Made by a program: the position numbers and the translations under genes
In this document: piece by piece, positions 21,862 through 34,120 of the stretch
Layout of the letters: each line of letters starts with the position of its first letter
Numbering within the stretch: the stretch's first letter is position 1
Notes under the pieces: generated by a model
What the model was told of the DNA's origin: nothing
Database searches by the model: none
The model's input: only the letters and a program-made list of their open reading frames with translations
NCBI GenBank assembly: GCA_900074885.1
Contig: FJUW01000082.1
Location: 63,818 to 127,817 of the forward strand
Direction: 5' to 3'
Length of the DNA: 64,000 nt
Origin: Rhynchosporium graminicola
Lineage: Eukaryota; Ascomycota; Leotiomycetes; Helotiales; Ploettnerulaceae

Positions 21862-24165
21862 CTGTGGCACATAGAAGATCCCCTGCAACTCGTTCGGTAT
21901 CAAATTCATTCCCTGGTAGTGGAGTTATTGAGGCGCCAGCAAGGACCCCAAATCGACTCGGCAACACTGAAGTCTCAACTGTTGCTGTTTGTTGCAAGTC
22001 GTCTGCTCCCTGTCGTGTTTTCGGTTCCAACTCCGTCTTCTTAGTTGAAGCTATGGGGGCTCCAGGTACAAGGTACCCAAGTAGAAGTCTTAATATCTGC
22101 TATTTGTTGCACATCGAATATCCCCTGTCATATCTTCGTCCCAAGTTCACTCCTTGTTCGTTGTTCGGACAATGTTGTGGATGAGGCGCTATAAACAAGG
22201 CTCTACCCGAACTGCATCCACAATATTCGCTCGCGCTGAAAGCTGAAAAATGTGATGTCTTGTTGCATGTCGAGTATCCCCTGTTGCTTGTCTAGCTATC
22301 AATCAATGTCCCTTGTTGCATTTCGAATATTCCTTGTCACTTCCCCGATACAAATACACAGTTTTGCTTTTTCGAGGTTCCAATAGAGCTCGACCTAGGC
22401 GATACTTCCCGATTGAGACGATGCAAGGACTGTTTATACATTCACTTTTCTCGAAAAGCATTTGTTGCAGGTCGTATATCCCATGTCATTTGATTTTGCA
22501 AGTTTGTCCTCGGCTAAGATTCAAAGGGGCTTCCTTCAGATGCAGCGGACAAAGAATTTGCTCCATGAGGCTGGAGGATAATCTGTACAGCTGTTACTAA
22601 GTCGGACTTGAATGTTACAAACTTAACAAAAAGTCGTGTAACGTTATTATTGCTACTTCGGTTTATTGTTCCACTGAAGTTTTCAAGTTATCATAACGTG
22701 TTATGGTATTTGCTGGCATGCCACAGGATTGCTGGTTCGAAAGCGAAAGTGCGTCTCCGGAGAAGGGCTGTCAGCAGTAGAACCAAGTGATTCATCGGAG
22801 AAAGTTATGTTGCACGTCGTGATTCCCCTGTTCGAGGCTACTACTTCCTTAATGGTCAAGTGGACCACATTGAAGGTTAGGCAAGCACGGGACTGGAGAG
22901 TGAGACATGTGCAATGTGTCGAGTTTACCATGTTGGGCAATCAGAACGTCTCCACATCAAACAGTGTATAAGAACTTCGTGTAGTCAGTCCATTTGGAAT
23001 GTTCAGTACACATGCAAGCTTCACATTACCAAGAGAAGTACCTGCTCACGGGACCTTAGTGAGGCCGCATCGTCAAGGGCACCCATATAACGATTCAAGC
23101 CCGATTTTTCCGCCCTTACAGCTATTCTGAAAAGAGAAATCAAAATCGTTTGTTGCACATCTCATATACCCTGCCGCCCTTGCAAAAGTTTGTAGGCGTT
23201 CCACAGATGGGCAGTGTTCCGAATGCTTGGGTTCGTAATGAATCTTTTTGTTGCATGCCTCATACACCCTGCACATGATCTAGTAGATTGTAGATTGGTA
23301 TGATTGACAATGAAGAAAAGAATTCAGATTTTGTTGCAAGTCGTACACCCTTGCATATGAGGTCCATTTGTGGCTAGCCCTTTGTCTCTACGTAGCTCTA
23401 TCTGCAGACTCAACTGCACAATTTGTTTATCCAAAATAAGCATTCAGCTTCAGGCGTCTGAACTTGCAATGAACCTAGGAAACATTATTCCGGGGGTTTT
23501 ACCCACATCTTAAAATAAGTCTTGGTCAAGTTCCGTGGAGGCTAGCTCGCGGTCCAAGCTTCTAGCTTCTCAACGTCACTATTCGTTGCAAGTCATATTC
23601 TCCTAGAGTGACAGAAGTCCGAGGTCCGAACAGACCAGACATAGAATTCGGTGTCGGAGATTATCTGGAGGATTAAATTCTCTATCCATGTTGGAATCAT
23701 CCATCCATGCAGTGCAATTCCTGTTAATGACTTGGAGTCTACTACATTAAGATTCTTTGCACTGAAATCTCGCAAAGCGATTGCTCCACTGACCAACAAT
23801 CGTCGCAGCTTCTGCAATAACCGCTCTGTACTTCATGTAGTCGCTTTTCTTATCCACCTTGCTCCTTCTCTCGAATTACTCCTTTTACTTTTTGCAAAAA
23901 CACAGAAAATTGGGGAAGGAGTCACGGGTGGATGGGATCGCAGCTCTAGACCTTTTTTACGTTACTGTTGCACGATCCTATGTACTCAAATGCCGAGGCT
24001 ATTCCATCTTTGCTGAATATACGATACCCTTGACGGTATTTTGACTACTTTCGAAGTAAGTTGGGCTTGGCTTGCGACTGGCCAACAATACATATCTTGA
24101 CTCTTTGTTGCACGTCTCGCACCCCCTGCACCTGAGCTATACGCGAATACTTGACCAGCATTCTG

Positions 24166-24700
24166 TTTTGTTGCATATCGCAAACCCCCTGCACAGCTTC
24201 GAGCTTTGTATATTATCAATTCGAGAATAGTGCTGTTCGGTTCAGCTTTTTAGGGTCCTCAAATCCCCGCAAAGGCTGCTAGGCAGCTTCTAAGTGCACA
24301 CTTAGTGCGTCTACCACTCCGTTTGCTTAGTTTATTGCATATCTCAATCCCCTCGCACGGACGCTAACTATCCTTGTCCAATAGCAGAATCCTTTAGTCC
24401 AGCTTCTAAGTCCATAATTCCCTGTAGAGACGTTAACAAAAGAAGACTTGGAGCACCTAGCTGTACCTGATTCTGGTTTATTGCATATCGCATAAACCTT
24501 GCACAGTCTTCTTCCTTTGTTTAATATCAGGTTCAATAGTAGAATCTCTTCAGTCTAGCTTCTCTAAAATCTTAATTCCCTGTAGAGACATCATTAAGAG
24601 ATCACTTGAGCATCCGGCTGTTCATCATTCTGGTTTGTTATATATCGCATGACCCCTGTACAACGTCTTACCTTATCCAACATATCTGCTTGAAAAAGAT
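24166..24700 (+). repeat. Tandem units of about 150 bp within the box array
   Basis: Four successive boxes (24166, 24331, 24477, 24633) are spaced 165, 146 and 156 bp apart. Between them an extended segment is shared: 24,381-24,432 and 24,535-24,590 both read AGAATC..TT.AGTC.AGCTTCT, then TTAATTCCCTGTAGAGACA or a close variant, followed by a similar GATTCTGGTTTATTGCAT run-in to the next box. So in this part the array is a true tandem repeat of which the box is the best-kept portion. Confidence 0.7.
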
Positions 24701-25330
24701 ACCTAGTTCAGGTTAGCAGTTTTCCAGGACTTTCTATCAGCTCCTGCTATTATACAAGCTTTCTTATTCTAACAGCCACCGCCGGTTACCATGCAGCTTA
24801 TATAACATCAAACATTCGAATCCATAGCTGACTGTTCCTTTATATTGCTTTTCGAACGCTTATAATAGGGCATAGGTTTCGAAAGTCGCTAGAGTAGGGA
24901 AGAGTGATATTCAAACGCCCTTGCTACTTTTTATTTCCATTCTGGGTACTACCTTCATTCTAGAATATGGTGCGGTTCTGGCACTCTCTAAAAAGCTCAT
25001 GATGAAAACATTGGTACTGGCCTACTATTGGTCCTCTATGCTTAAACTTGAGCTCGCTGGAAGTTTGTTGCATGCCGCATACCCCCTGCCATTGAGCTAC
25101 TCAGATACTACATGGGGTATCAAGCCATGTAAATATCTCTGTTGCACATCGCACTCCCCCTGTATATAATTTGATCCTTGTTCGTTGCGTTTACTTCAAG
25201 TTTTTATTATCGTCATCTCTCAAGTGTACCTACTTCTCGACCTACCTTGAAGGCAAGAGCAGGGGTATTTGAATGGCACGGGATTGTCAAAGGACGGTCG
25301 AAGAAGTTCTAATCGTACAAGAAAAAAAAA

Positions 25331-25695
25331 ATCACCAGGGGACGGAAATTAGGCAAGTGAATTTCTAGTGCCCTCCTATTTAAGTACTTAGGGTAGAATT
25401 ACTCATTTGCACCCTGAACTTCGGTATCGACATAAGTCTATCAACTTTAATATAGTACTTGAGGAGTTGATATACGGTCGATTTAGCAAGGGTATACTCT
25501 GAGGAAACATCGCTCCTAGTACTATCTAGTACTATTCAAGGGGGGTAATAGAAAAAGTTTATGCCTGCCCTGTATCTGCTATTCAGTACTGTTTTAGGAC
25601 CGTCCTTAGCCTTTTGAATCGTTCCTAGCTCAAGAATCATTCCCCTTTCAAAATTGTTCTTACTATAGACCGGTCGAGACCCGTCCTCTGGTGAT
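25331..25695. repeat. Imperfect inverted repeat, 15-bp arms
   Basis: ATCACCAGGGGACGG at 25,331-25,345 is matched in inverted orientation by CCGTCCTCTGGTGAT at 25,681-25,695 (14 of 15 positions), 335 bp apart. The enclosed sequence is unrelated to the box array, and this interval also lacks boxes. It may be a small inserted element; no target duplication was identified. Confidence 0.4.
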
Positions 25696-27119
25696 TCCCT
25701 ATCAAGAGGTCTATTCAAAGTAGTAACCGTCAGCTGATAGCCACCGGACGATTCTTTTGCCCCCTACGCTTGCCTGTAAGGTAGATTCTCAAGACTTTGC
25801 AACGAAGCCATTTTATATACTCATTTATGACCAGTACAGATTGGTACTAGTCATGTTGCACATAGCAGCACTTTGCAACTGCTATATCCTTGTGTATTGC
25901 GACAGAGTTATTTGACCGCTTACTGATGGTATCGTTCGGCACAAACTTTTTCAGGTCCTTCAGCCTCGTCGAATGAGTGGTTGTAATCATTTACATGCAG
26001 AGCATTGAAAAGAGTATCTGTCTGAGAGAACGCGAACCCCACTTGAAAAGCTTCATCAGTGGAGTCTCTTCATTGATGCCAGTCATACGCCAACACAACT
26101 GGAGACAAAATCAATTATAGCATGTGCTTTGCAGCACATCACATTTTGAGCCTGTATCTTCTTTTCCGTTGTCGGAAGCGGATGAGGCTCTGCTGCGCCA
26201 AATTTATAGTTCCTATTTTGGATCCACTTATTCCCGCCTCACCCCAAGCTGCAGACTAGGTGAGCTGTTATCTTATCGTATTTTGTTGCAGATCACATTT
26301 TGGGTGGTAGCGCACTCTTCTGATTTCGGAAGCATGTGTAGCTCTGTGTCGAGTGTGTAGTTCTCACGTGGGTGCCACTATGCTCGAGCTAAATTAGATA
26401 TATCGTTTTCGTTGAGTATTGTTTCCCGTTTGCATAAGATCTTGACCTTAAAATCCTCAGCTATGTTGGGATATCCCCCCTAGGATGGTATTATTGAGCT
26501 TTCCAGGGCTACATAGGCCAAGTGGACAATACATCTATGTCTGTTGCACATCGCACCCCTACCCGTTGGTAAATGACATGTGCTTTGCAATTTAGTGTGT
26601 CAGGAGACTTATTATCATCAGTAGTTGAGCCGAAAATTCCAGTATTATGAATCCTTCCTAGAAGCAATTCAGATTTCAAGAAGAGTAACTAGGCATCGTG
26701 TTTATCTTTTGTTGCACATCGCGATAACCCTCCTATATATCTCTCCATCCTTGTTCATAATGCTATGTAGGAGGCATCACAGCCAGCACTGTTTATGATG
26801 GACTTCTCTGAATCCGCGAATCCTTGTCGTGAAAGTGTTTGCATGCTTATGAAGAGTAACAGCCTAAGTTTCAGACACTTTCTGTTGTACATCGCATAAA
26901 TATTGCAACCTATGTACTTGCCAGTAGTTTTTAGTGAAAGGCTCACCGTCGACATCGATTGCGTGTTCAACTTTCTTCGGGCTTTAGATCCTGTAATGAA
27001 ACTGTTGGTATCACTCTGTCGTAGTACGTACAATCAAGTAGTCTGCGTGAGCCAAAGTACAGTGATAATAGTAGTGGTATTATCTATTGTATCGTGGCTG
27101 TCCTTCCTAGGTAGTCGAG

Positions 27120-27567
27120 ACTCCGTAAGGGAGATATATCTGGCCGGCTAAACCCCGGTGTAGATACTCGACTAACACGTGACTATAGACTAACACTAGG
27201 AGTACTTTAAAGTAGCTCCAAACTATCTACTTCTCCGTATAAAAGTAACGCTTTTTACCTTCTAGCAAGAGTAATACCGTAGTACTACTCGTGCAGAAGT
27301 ATTATATAGTAATACAGGTTTCCATGTGATCAGGTCTAAAGATTCTACTTAAAAGATAACTTAACTAAACGCCTTATAGGCTCTCTTCCGGCTTCAAGTT
27401 ATCTAAATTCCCTTTATCTACTTATTCTATAAGCTTAATAACTAATTGATTTATATACAATAGCTCCTTTAGAGCTCCGTTGCAATTCGTCTTAGTTATC
27501 GCATCCGCAGGGTTATCTGACCCTACTACCTAAATCACCTCCGATATCTCTTTTCTCTCGTACGCTT
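27120..27567 (-). mobile_element. Copia-2, fragment 1 (3' end of pol and probable 3' LTR)
   Basis: On the minus strand the segment next to Gypsy-1 continues the Copia-2 RNase H frame, including a readable GSDNPADAITKTN motif (about 27,500-27,530), the usual D-N-x-A-D-x-x-T-K end of fungal Copia RNase H. The stop-rich remainder up to about 27,120 would be the 3' non-coding part and the LTR, but the outer LTR border is not sharp. Composition changes abruptly near here from balanced DNA to AT-rich, TA-rich DNA. Confidence 0.6.
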
Positions 27568-27572
27568 AATAT
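27568..27572. repeat. Target duplication AATAT of Gypsy-1 (left copy)
   Basis: The 5-bp AATAT abuts the 5' LTR. The same word at 34,121-34,125 abuts the 3' LTR. Leaving out the element plus one copy restores the host Copia-2 reading frame. Confidence 0.85.
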
Positions 27573-27807
27573 TGTGACGACTGGTCAGGTTTGGAGGTCT
27601 CTCCCTATTAGTGGAAACACTTACTGCTAAGCGAGATTACACGAGTAGAGTTTAGGGGCCCCTTTTTATATATATACTTCTATTCTCTCTCTACTTCTTA
27701 ACTCCTTAGTTATAGATTCTTAAGTGATTCTTACTACTTTATATTCATAGTAATATAAGGTCTTATTACTCAGGTAGTTTTAAGACCTTTCTAGAGTAAG
27801 TATTATA
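27573..27807 (+). repeat. Gypsy-1 5' LTR (235 bp)
   Basis: It begins TGTGAC and ends GTATTATA (ancestrally probably ending ...TTACA). It aligns end to end with 33,886-34,120; nearly all differences are C/T or G/A, and this copy is the less mutated one at its start. Confidence 0.92.
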
Positions 27808-29445
27808 TTATCTATAACTCTTTTACTTATATCTAGGAAGATAGTAAATATCTACTTATATTATACCTCTATACCTAGAGCTACTAAACGCAGGAGAATA
27901 CGCTATATAGAGAAGGCTTATACTAAGTATAACTTAAAGAATAGCACTTAAACTAAAGTAACCTAAGTCCGATAAATCGACTATTAGTTCTCCGACTCCC
28001 TTTACCTCCTATTCTTCGGCGACTCGTAATACTCGCTATAACTTACCTCTCTCTATAGTAGAGAGTACTTGCGATAACGCCTCGTCTGAGTTAAGCTCCC
28101 TAACTCCTACTATAATTAACAAACTTACTAAGTCGCTAAACCTCCCTAATAATACCCTTATATTAATAATAACTATAAGTAACTTATAGGAAGACTGCGC
28201 TTACTAGCTATAAGAGGAAGAAAGGAAGCTCGAAAAGGAGAGATAATTAAAAACAAACTTATATATAGAACTAAACTAGTTAAAGGACGAGTTCCTAGAA
28301 CTACGCTAGTTAACTACTTAGCGCTCTACTAAGTCTATATCGTTTAATAACGTTTAATAACGTATAATACAACTACTATTAATTAAAGAAGATAACGCTA
28401 CTCTTACGCCTAATAATCGTCGTCGAGAATAATCTACCGGAGGAATATTATTAATATCATATGCTACGCGTATAGAGAAGATACCGAACCTTCTAAATAA
28501 GCTCTCTGATAGAATCGATTACTCTTTAAAACTCTAGGAAGTATAGATACGTAACGCCCTCTAGCGTTACTCTAGCTACTTTATTAACGAAGATTACTAT
28601 AAAGATTAGTTACTTAACTAAATAGAAAGAATAGCTAGAACTTACCTGGAACTCTTATTCTTAGAACTAGAATATAATAAAGAAAGTAGTATAATCGATT
28701 CACTCGATATAATTACTTAACTCGTCTCCTTCTTATCTAATCTATACGACTAATAAACTATAAGAGCTAGTTACTCCGCGCTAAAGATAAATTATAAGTA
28801 GACCTTCTAGATGTTCTACTACAAGTTTCGTACGCTAGCTTATAAAGCTAGAGTAAATAATTAATCGACTCTGAAAATAGACTTATAAGAGAAGCTACCT
28901 GCATAGCTACGGAAATAGCTCTTCTAATAGTACCGAACGTTAAGGATACTAGAAGAATACGTTAAGGCTATATAAGCTGAAGACTAAGGTTAATTTATTA
29001 AAAAGACTTAATATTCAGAGTCTTCAGCTAAGGCTAGCGCGACTCGGGAACGCCCTATAAATACCTCCTCCTAGCGCTATAGTACTAACTCCTCTTCTTA
29101 TCTGTAAATTAGTCTTCTTACGCCCGAGAACACTAATATAACTAGTAAATAAGTATTATACTCTATATAAAATAATACGCCTTATGTATAATCGCTAGCG
29201 AATACTCCTCGTTACTTTACGCTTACTTTATACCTACGCTTATCGTTAGCTCGACCTAATACTCCGTATCGAATTAACGTAATTAACGCTAATAATAACG
29301 TTGATAGCGAGCTAGAAGAAACGTATAATAACGCTTAAGAGTATATTAAACTACTAGTTAAAGACTACGCCTAAGGAAAGACTCCTTCCTAGGTAGTATA
29401 TAAGATATATGATATCTTAACCTTACGAAGCTTCTTAGTAGTTAA

Positions 29446-29754
29446 TTGTTCACTATATATACTACTCTTACTAAGAATAGACTCTTATATAAGCTACTTG
29501 CACTTCTCGATTCTAGAGCTAATAAATATTATTTTATTAATTATTCTTTTCTTAAATCCCTTTCTTTCTTCTTAAAACCTTTAATTTACTTTCTGCTAAA
29601 CGTAATTCCTATTAAAGGCTTTAATAGCGTTAATAATAGTACTATTAGTTACTATACGATACTTAATTTAATAGTAGATCGTCGCGTTCAGGCATTTACC
29701 CCTTTTCTTATTATTACTCTCGGAAGCTATAGTATTATACTCAGAAGGACCTAG
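29446..29754 (+). pseudogene. Gypsy-1 aspartic protease remnant
   Basis: An open stretch of about 100 codons contains the protease active-site segment LLDSRANKYYF. The catalytic Asp-Ser-Gly has become Asp-Ser-Arg (GGA to AGA, a G-to-A change). A hydrophobic strand and the I-L-x-R-T end of the domain follow. In Ty3/Gypsy elements the protease lies between gag and the reverse transcriptase, which is its position here. This stretch survives as an ORF only by chance; it is not an independent gene. Confidence 0.8.
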
Positions 29755-30899
29755 CTTTCGGAATATTAAGTACTCTTAGATACCTAAAAATAATAGATTA
29801 TTTAGCTATTATATACTCCTCTTAGTAACGTTTATAGCTCTCCGATCGAGATTAAGGACTTACGTAAATACTATACCTACTAGCGCTACTAATATAACGC
29901 TAACGAATGAAATAAACGCCTTAATTAGTTCTAGGAAGCGTACGAGGAATAGCAAAGCGTAGCTAACCTTCCTATTAATATTCGAGCTATTATTAACTCT
30001 ATCTCTATTATTAAATAACTATTACTAGCTCGGAAGCGCATTTCTAGGGAGACTTATAGCTATAAAAATATCTAAAACTCTCCCTTAGAGAGTATTCTAT
30101 AGGTAACTAACTCTTTATTACTACCGCCGATTAGTTAGGACCGTTTCTCCGGCGTTTATACTACTTATTATAGATACGATAAGCTTAAGTGTTTATTACC
30201 TAAAGAATAAGAATAGAGTAGTAAAGAGAAGTCTTTATACTCTAGAGAAGCTACTGATATATAGCTAAAGTACGTACGATTTAGCGACGTTATTACTTAT
30301 ATCCCGCGTGAATCTCTACTTTAACCCTAATTAGAAGTCTCTATATTAAAGACTTACGTATAAGATTACGCTTATATAATTTATACTATAGACTAATAGT
30401 TACTCGGAATACTATCTCGCGACTTAACGGAAGCTACTTAAAGTATAAAAATAGCTACTACGATATTTCGGAAGCGATAAAGATTACCTCGTATACTTAG
30501 ACCTCTTCTAGAGCCTCATACGCTAGAGATTTAAACAATTAGTAGCTTAGCTTTCTATCTCTTATATAAACGCTAGAAGTCTTCTAATAATAAGATCTTC
30601 TCTATTACCCTTTACGAGATAGATAAGCTTCTTAACAACTAAATCGCAGTTTAGTAACGTAATACTAATATCGTATCTTTAACTATTAACCTTACGGAAC
30701 GTTATAAAACTGCTTAGTAATTTACTATTAGCTTAAGCGAATTAGATTCAGAATTATAGATCCCTTATAAGTATAGCTAGTAAGTATACGTCTTTTCTAA
30801 GGAAGCTAGCGATATTCTCCTTCCTTATCGCTTATACGATTACCGAACTAAGCTTAAGGAAGGGGCCGAGAAGAACTTCAAATATTCTCCTTTATATAA

Positions 30900-33745
30900 G
30901 ATATTAGCTAAAGAACTTAAAGTCGTTAAGGCGTATATTACTAATAACTTAGCTAAAGGTTTTATTAAACCTTCTTAAGTACTATACGCTAAACTTATTC
31001 TTTTCGTTAAGAAAGCTAATAGAAGTCTAAGATTCTATATCGACTTTCGCGTACTTAATAACCTCACGAGGAAGGATTAATATCTACTACTATTAATCGA
31101 TAAAACGCTAGCTAGAATCTCTACTACTAAGATATTTACTAAACTAGATATTTACTAAGCGTTCTACCGAATTCGAATGGATCTAGCCTCTAAAGAGTAT
31201 ACGACCTTCCGGACCTGTTATAGTATATATAAGTATAAGGTATTCCCTTTCAGTCTGACTAATAGCCTTACGATATACTAGCGATATATGAATAACGTCT
31301 TATTCGACTACTTGGACGACTTCTATATAGTATATCTAGATAATATTCTGATATACTCTAACGACTTACTATAGTATTAATTATACGTATATAAAGTACT
31401 ATAATAATTATAAGACGCTAGATTATAAGCCGACCTTAAGAAGTATGAATTTAATATTACTTATACTAAATACCTTAGATTTATTATCTTTACTTCTAGG
31501 ATCGAGGTAGACTCTAAGAAGGTTAATATTATATAATCTTAGAATTACTCGACTATAGTTAAGGGCGTATAATTATTCTTAAGCTTTTATAACTTCTACT
31601 GACGATTTATTAAGGACTATAGAATTATTATAAAACCTCTTATATAACTCACTAAAAATAACGTGTTATTTCGGTTCGCTAGGGAGTATAAAGATACCTT
31701 TGATTACCTAAAGCACGCTCTTACTTCGGTACTACTCCTCTACTACTATTAGTAATATCTACCTTATATAATCGAAACAGACGCTAGTAATAGAGTAATA
31801 GCAGGTATACTATTGTAATAGCACGACGAAGACTAGTTCCTAGTAGCTTACTTCTCTAAGATTATACTACCTGCCGAGCTTAATTACGCTATTTACGATA
31901 AGGAAATACTTATAATTATACGATCTTTTAGTAACTAGAGATCTGAGCTCGTAAGCGTATTATATCAGATCCGCGTCATTACTAATTATAAAGCTCTTAA
32001 GTACTTTATAACCTCTAAATAGCTAAACGTATAATAAGCATGATAAGCCGAGCTACTCGCAGATTATAACTTTATAATCACTTATTAACCTAGGAAGTAT
32101 AATCTACTCGCTAACGCTCTCTCTCGCAGAATAGATAAATTAGATAACTAGAATAACGCTAAAAGAACTCAGCGTTTATAATAGCTATTACGCAAAGACT
32201 AAATCGATCTAGTACTACTTATAAGTAACCTCTGGAATAGCTCTGACTCTATAAATAACTTTAAGCTTATTAATACCTTAGAAGTCGCTGACTTATCGCT
32301 AGTCTTTTCTATAGTATAGTAAGTACTTAACGCTAATCGTATTACGCTATTACTCTAAGCTTTATAGAAATAAGCTCTCTCTGCTACTTCTAGAAAACTA
32401 ACTATAGAAAAAGATCTTCTACTCTATAAAAGAAAACTAATTATACTTAACGTCTTATACTTTCGCACGCTACTTATATACGAAGTATATAACCGATTAG
32501 AGACTACTTATCTAAGTATAAAGAAGACCTTATAACTACTAGTATTATAATACTAGTAGTACGGAATCGCTTTAACTATTAACTAGTACTATCATAACTA
32601 TTATACTTACTGACGAATTCAAGTGCTGCGTAATAAGAAACCGGGCCTCCTCTAACCTCTACCTATACTATTACGTCTATAGGAGTATATTACAGTCGAC
32701 TACTATAGCTTTAACTGCGATAAATATAGCTATAATAATATTCTCGTATTTATCGACCGTTTTAGTAAATAAGTAATTAGTATTCTATACCGAAAGACCT
32801 CTAATACGCGCGACCTTATAAAGCTTTACTTATACTACGTATACCGCTATTTCGGAGCTCTATTAATAATTACCTCTAATAGAGAGCCTTAATTTATTTC
32901 CTGTTTTTAGACTATAGTTATTATAATTCTTAGTACTAAAAGATAGCTTTCTGCAGTAGACTACTTATAAATAGATAGCTAAATAGAGATCTATAACTAA
33001 TATCTCTAACGCAGATTACGACCTTTTATCTCTTACTATTAAGATAACTAGTCGGAATTCTTACTTATTATAGACTACGCCTAGATAACTCTCCCTTACG
33101 AATCCCTTAGAGGTCTTTTACCCTTTAAAGTCGTTTATAGATATATACTCCGCGTTAATTAGAATTAGAAAGACTTACCTGACTCTACTATACTTACTGA
33201 TAAGTTGAATACTTAGTAAGCTCTAGATTATACTAATCGCCTACGCGATACCTAGACTACTACTTAATCTAGCTTCTAACGTATATAAGCTAAGATATCC
33301 TAATCCTATAATTGCTTACGCTATAAAGTCGACTTCACTATAGACGACCTTATCTAGTTAGATATACGCTACTTTACGAGTACTCGACCTAGTAAAAAAC
33401 TCGACTTCCCGACTAATAGACTCTTCTATATAATTGAAAAGGTCAGAAGCTCTTATCGCCTAGAGCTCCTTACTAGTATAAAAGTATATAACGTATTCCC
33501 TGCTACTAAGCTATAGAAGTATCTAAACGACCCCTTACTAGGATAAACCTTACTACTGCTACTACTTATTAATATTACTAGTAATAATAAATAGGAGATC
33601 GAAGATATACTTACGTGCCGTAAGCAGCGCAATAGCCTCTTATACCGAGTTTCCTAGTTAAATTAAGACATCGATCTTATATAGTATAACGCTATAGACG
33701 TTAAATACGCTCCTACTAAGCTATAATAATTCCACCTTAATAACT
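30900..33745 (+). pseudogene. Gypsy-1 pol remnant: RT, RNase H, integrase, chromodomain
   Basis: Reverse transcriptase is readable from about 30,940 (KGFIKPS, then LRFYIDFRVLN, TKLDIY). The active-site box is YLDN at 31,333-31,344, where the second Asp has become Asn. RNase H follows at about 31,760-32,140 (ETDAS, then PAELNYAIYDKEIL, then NALSRR). Integrase is at about 32,430-33,080, with DYYSFNCDKYSYNNILVFID in its core. A chromodomain-like end lies at about 33,590-33,740 (DILTCRKQRNSLLYRVS). Stops occur every few tens of codons, so no product can be made. The order RT-RNase H-integrase separates it from Copia. Confidence 0.88.
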
Positions 33746-33885
33746 TAACGTAAGCTAGACCTCTTACTAGACTACTTAATTAGCTAAAAGCTTTCTACGA
33801 TAGAATTAATAATTATAACTACTTTAATAATAATAAGGAGATAGACTAACGCTCGAGGGCGAGCTTTTTTCGGAGGGGGGAGTAG

Positions 33886-34120
33886 TATGATAACTAGTTA
33901 AGTTTAGAGGTCTCTTCCTATTAGTAGAATCACTTACTGCTAAGCGAGATTATACGAGTAGAGTTTAGGGGCCCCTTTTCATATATATACTTCTATTCTC
34001 TCTCTACTTCTTAACTCCTTAGTTATAGATTCTTAAGTGATTCTTACTACTTTATATTCATAGTAATATGAGGTCTTATTACTCAGGTAGTTTTGAGACC
34101 TTTCTAGAGCAAGCGTTATA
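33886..34120 (+). repeat. Gypsy-1 3' LTR (235 bp)
   Basis: It begins TATGAT (TGTGAC with two transitions) and ends GCGTTATA. It is followed by the AATAT duplication at 34,121-34,125. Confidence 0.92.

Larger units (their letters stand above)
21862..26908 (+). repeat. Dispersed 27-bp box, about 24 degenerate copies
   Basis: A box with approximate consensus TTGTTGCACATCGCA followed by TACCCCCTGCAC recurs on the plus strand. Copies start near 21862, 21989, 22104, 22260, 22312, 22462, 22805, 23149, 23247, 23330, 23583, 24104, 24166, 24331, 24477, 24633, 25064, 25140, 25852, 26125 (weak), 26281, 26541, 26708 and 26881. The best copies (24104, 24166, 25064, 25140) differ from one another at only a few positions. 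Spacing is irregular but often near 150-170 bp or a multiple of it. The sequence between boxes is mostly not alignable, except around 24.1-24.7 kb. The box has no coding frame common to all copies. No protein gene is supported anywhere in this 5-kb stretch. I do not recognise the box; a decayed satellite or an array of protein-binding sites are possible explanations. Confidence 0.8.
27573..34120 (+). mobile_element. Gypsy-1, complete LTR retrotransposon (6.55 kb), inactive
   Basis: The two LTRs are exactly 235 bp and the pol order is protease, reverse transcriptase, RNase H, integrase, chromodomain on the plus strand; this is the Ty3/Gypsy order with a chromodomain (chromovirus type). A purine tract (GGAGGGGGGAG, about 33,872-33,882) lies just before the 3' LTR. 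Frames are riddled with TAG/TAA at former Gln/Trp codons and Gly-to-Arg or Asp-to-Asn changes, as expected from C-to-T and G-to-A mutation of both strands. The region 27,808-29,440 should be leader plus gag, but I could not read a convincing zinc knuckle there. Confidence 0.93.

Noticed and set aside
21862..26908. CRISPR-like array
   Set aside because: Repeats are degenerate, spacing runs from 50 to over 700 bp, there are no cas genes, and the spliced neighbouring genes are eukaryotic.
1..27000. tRNA genes
   Set aside because: I looked for GGTTCGAATCC-type B boxes with a paired A box and found no convincing cloverleaf; a scan with a tRNA covariance model would be decisive.
29446..29754. Independent 102-aa gene
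   Set aside because: It is the protease part of Gypsy-1 with a mutated Asp-Ser-Gly, between LTRs and in frame with the order of pol.
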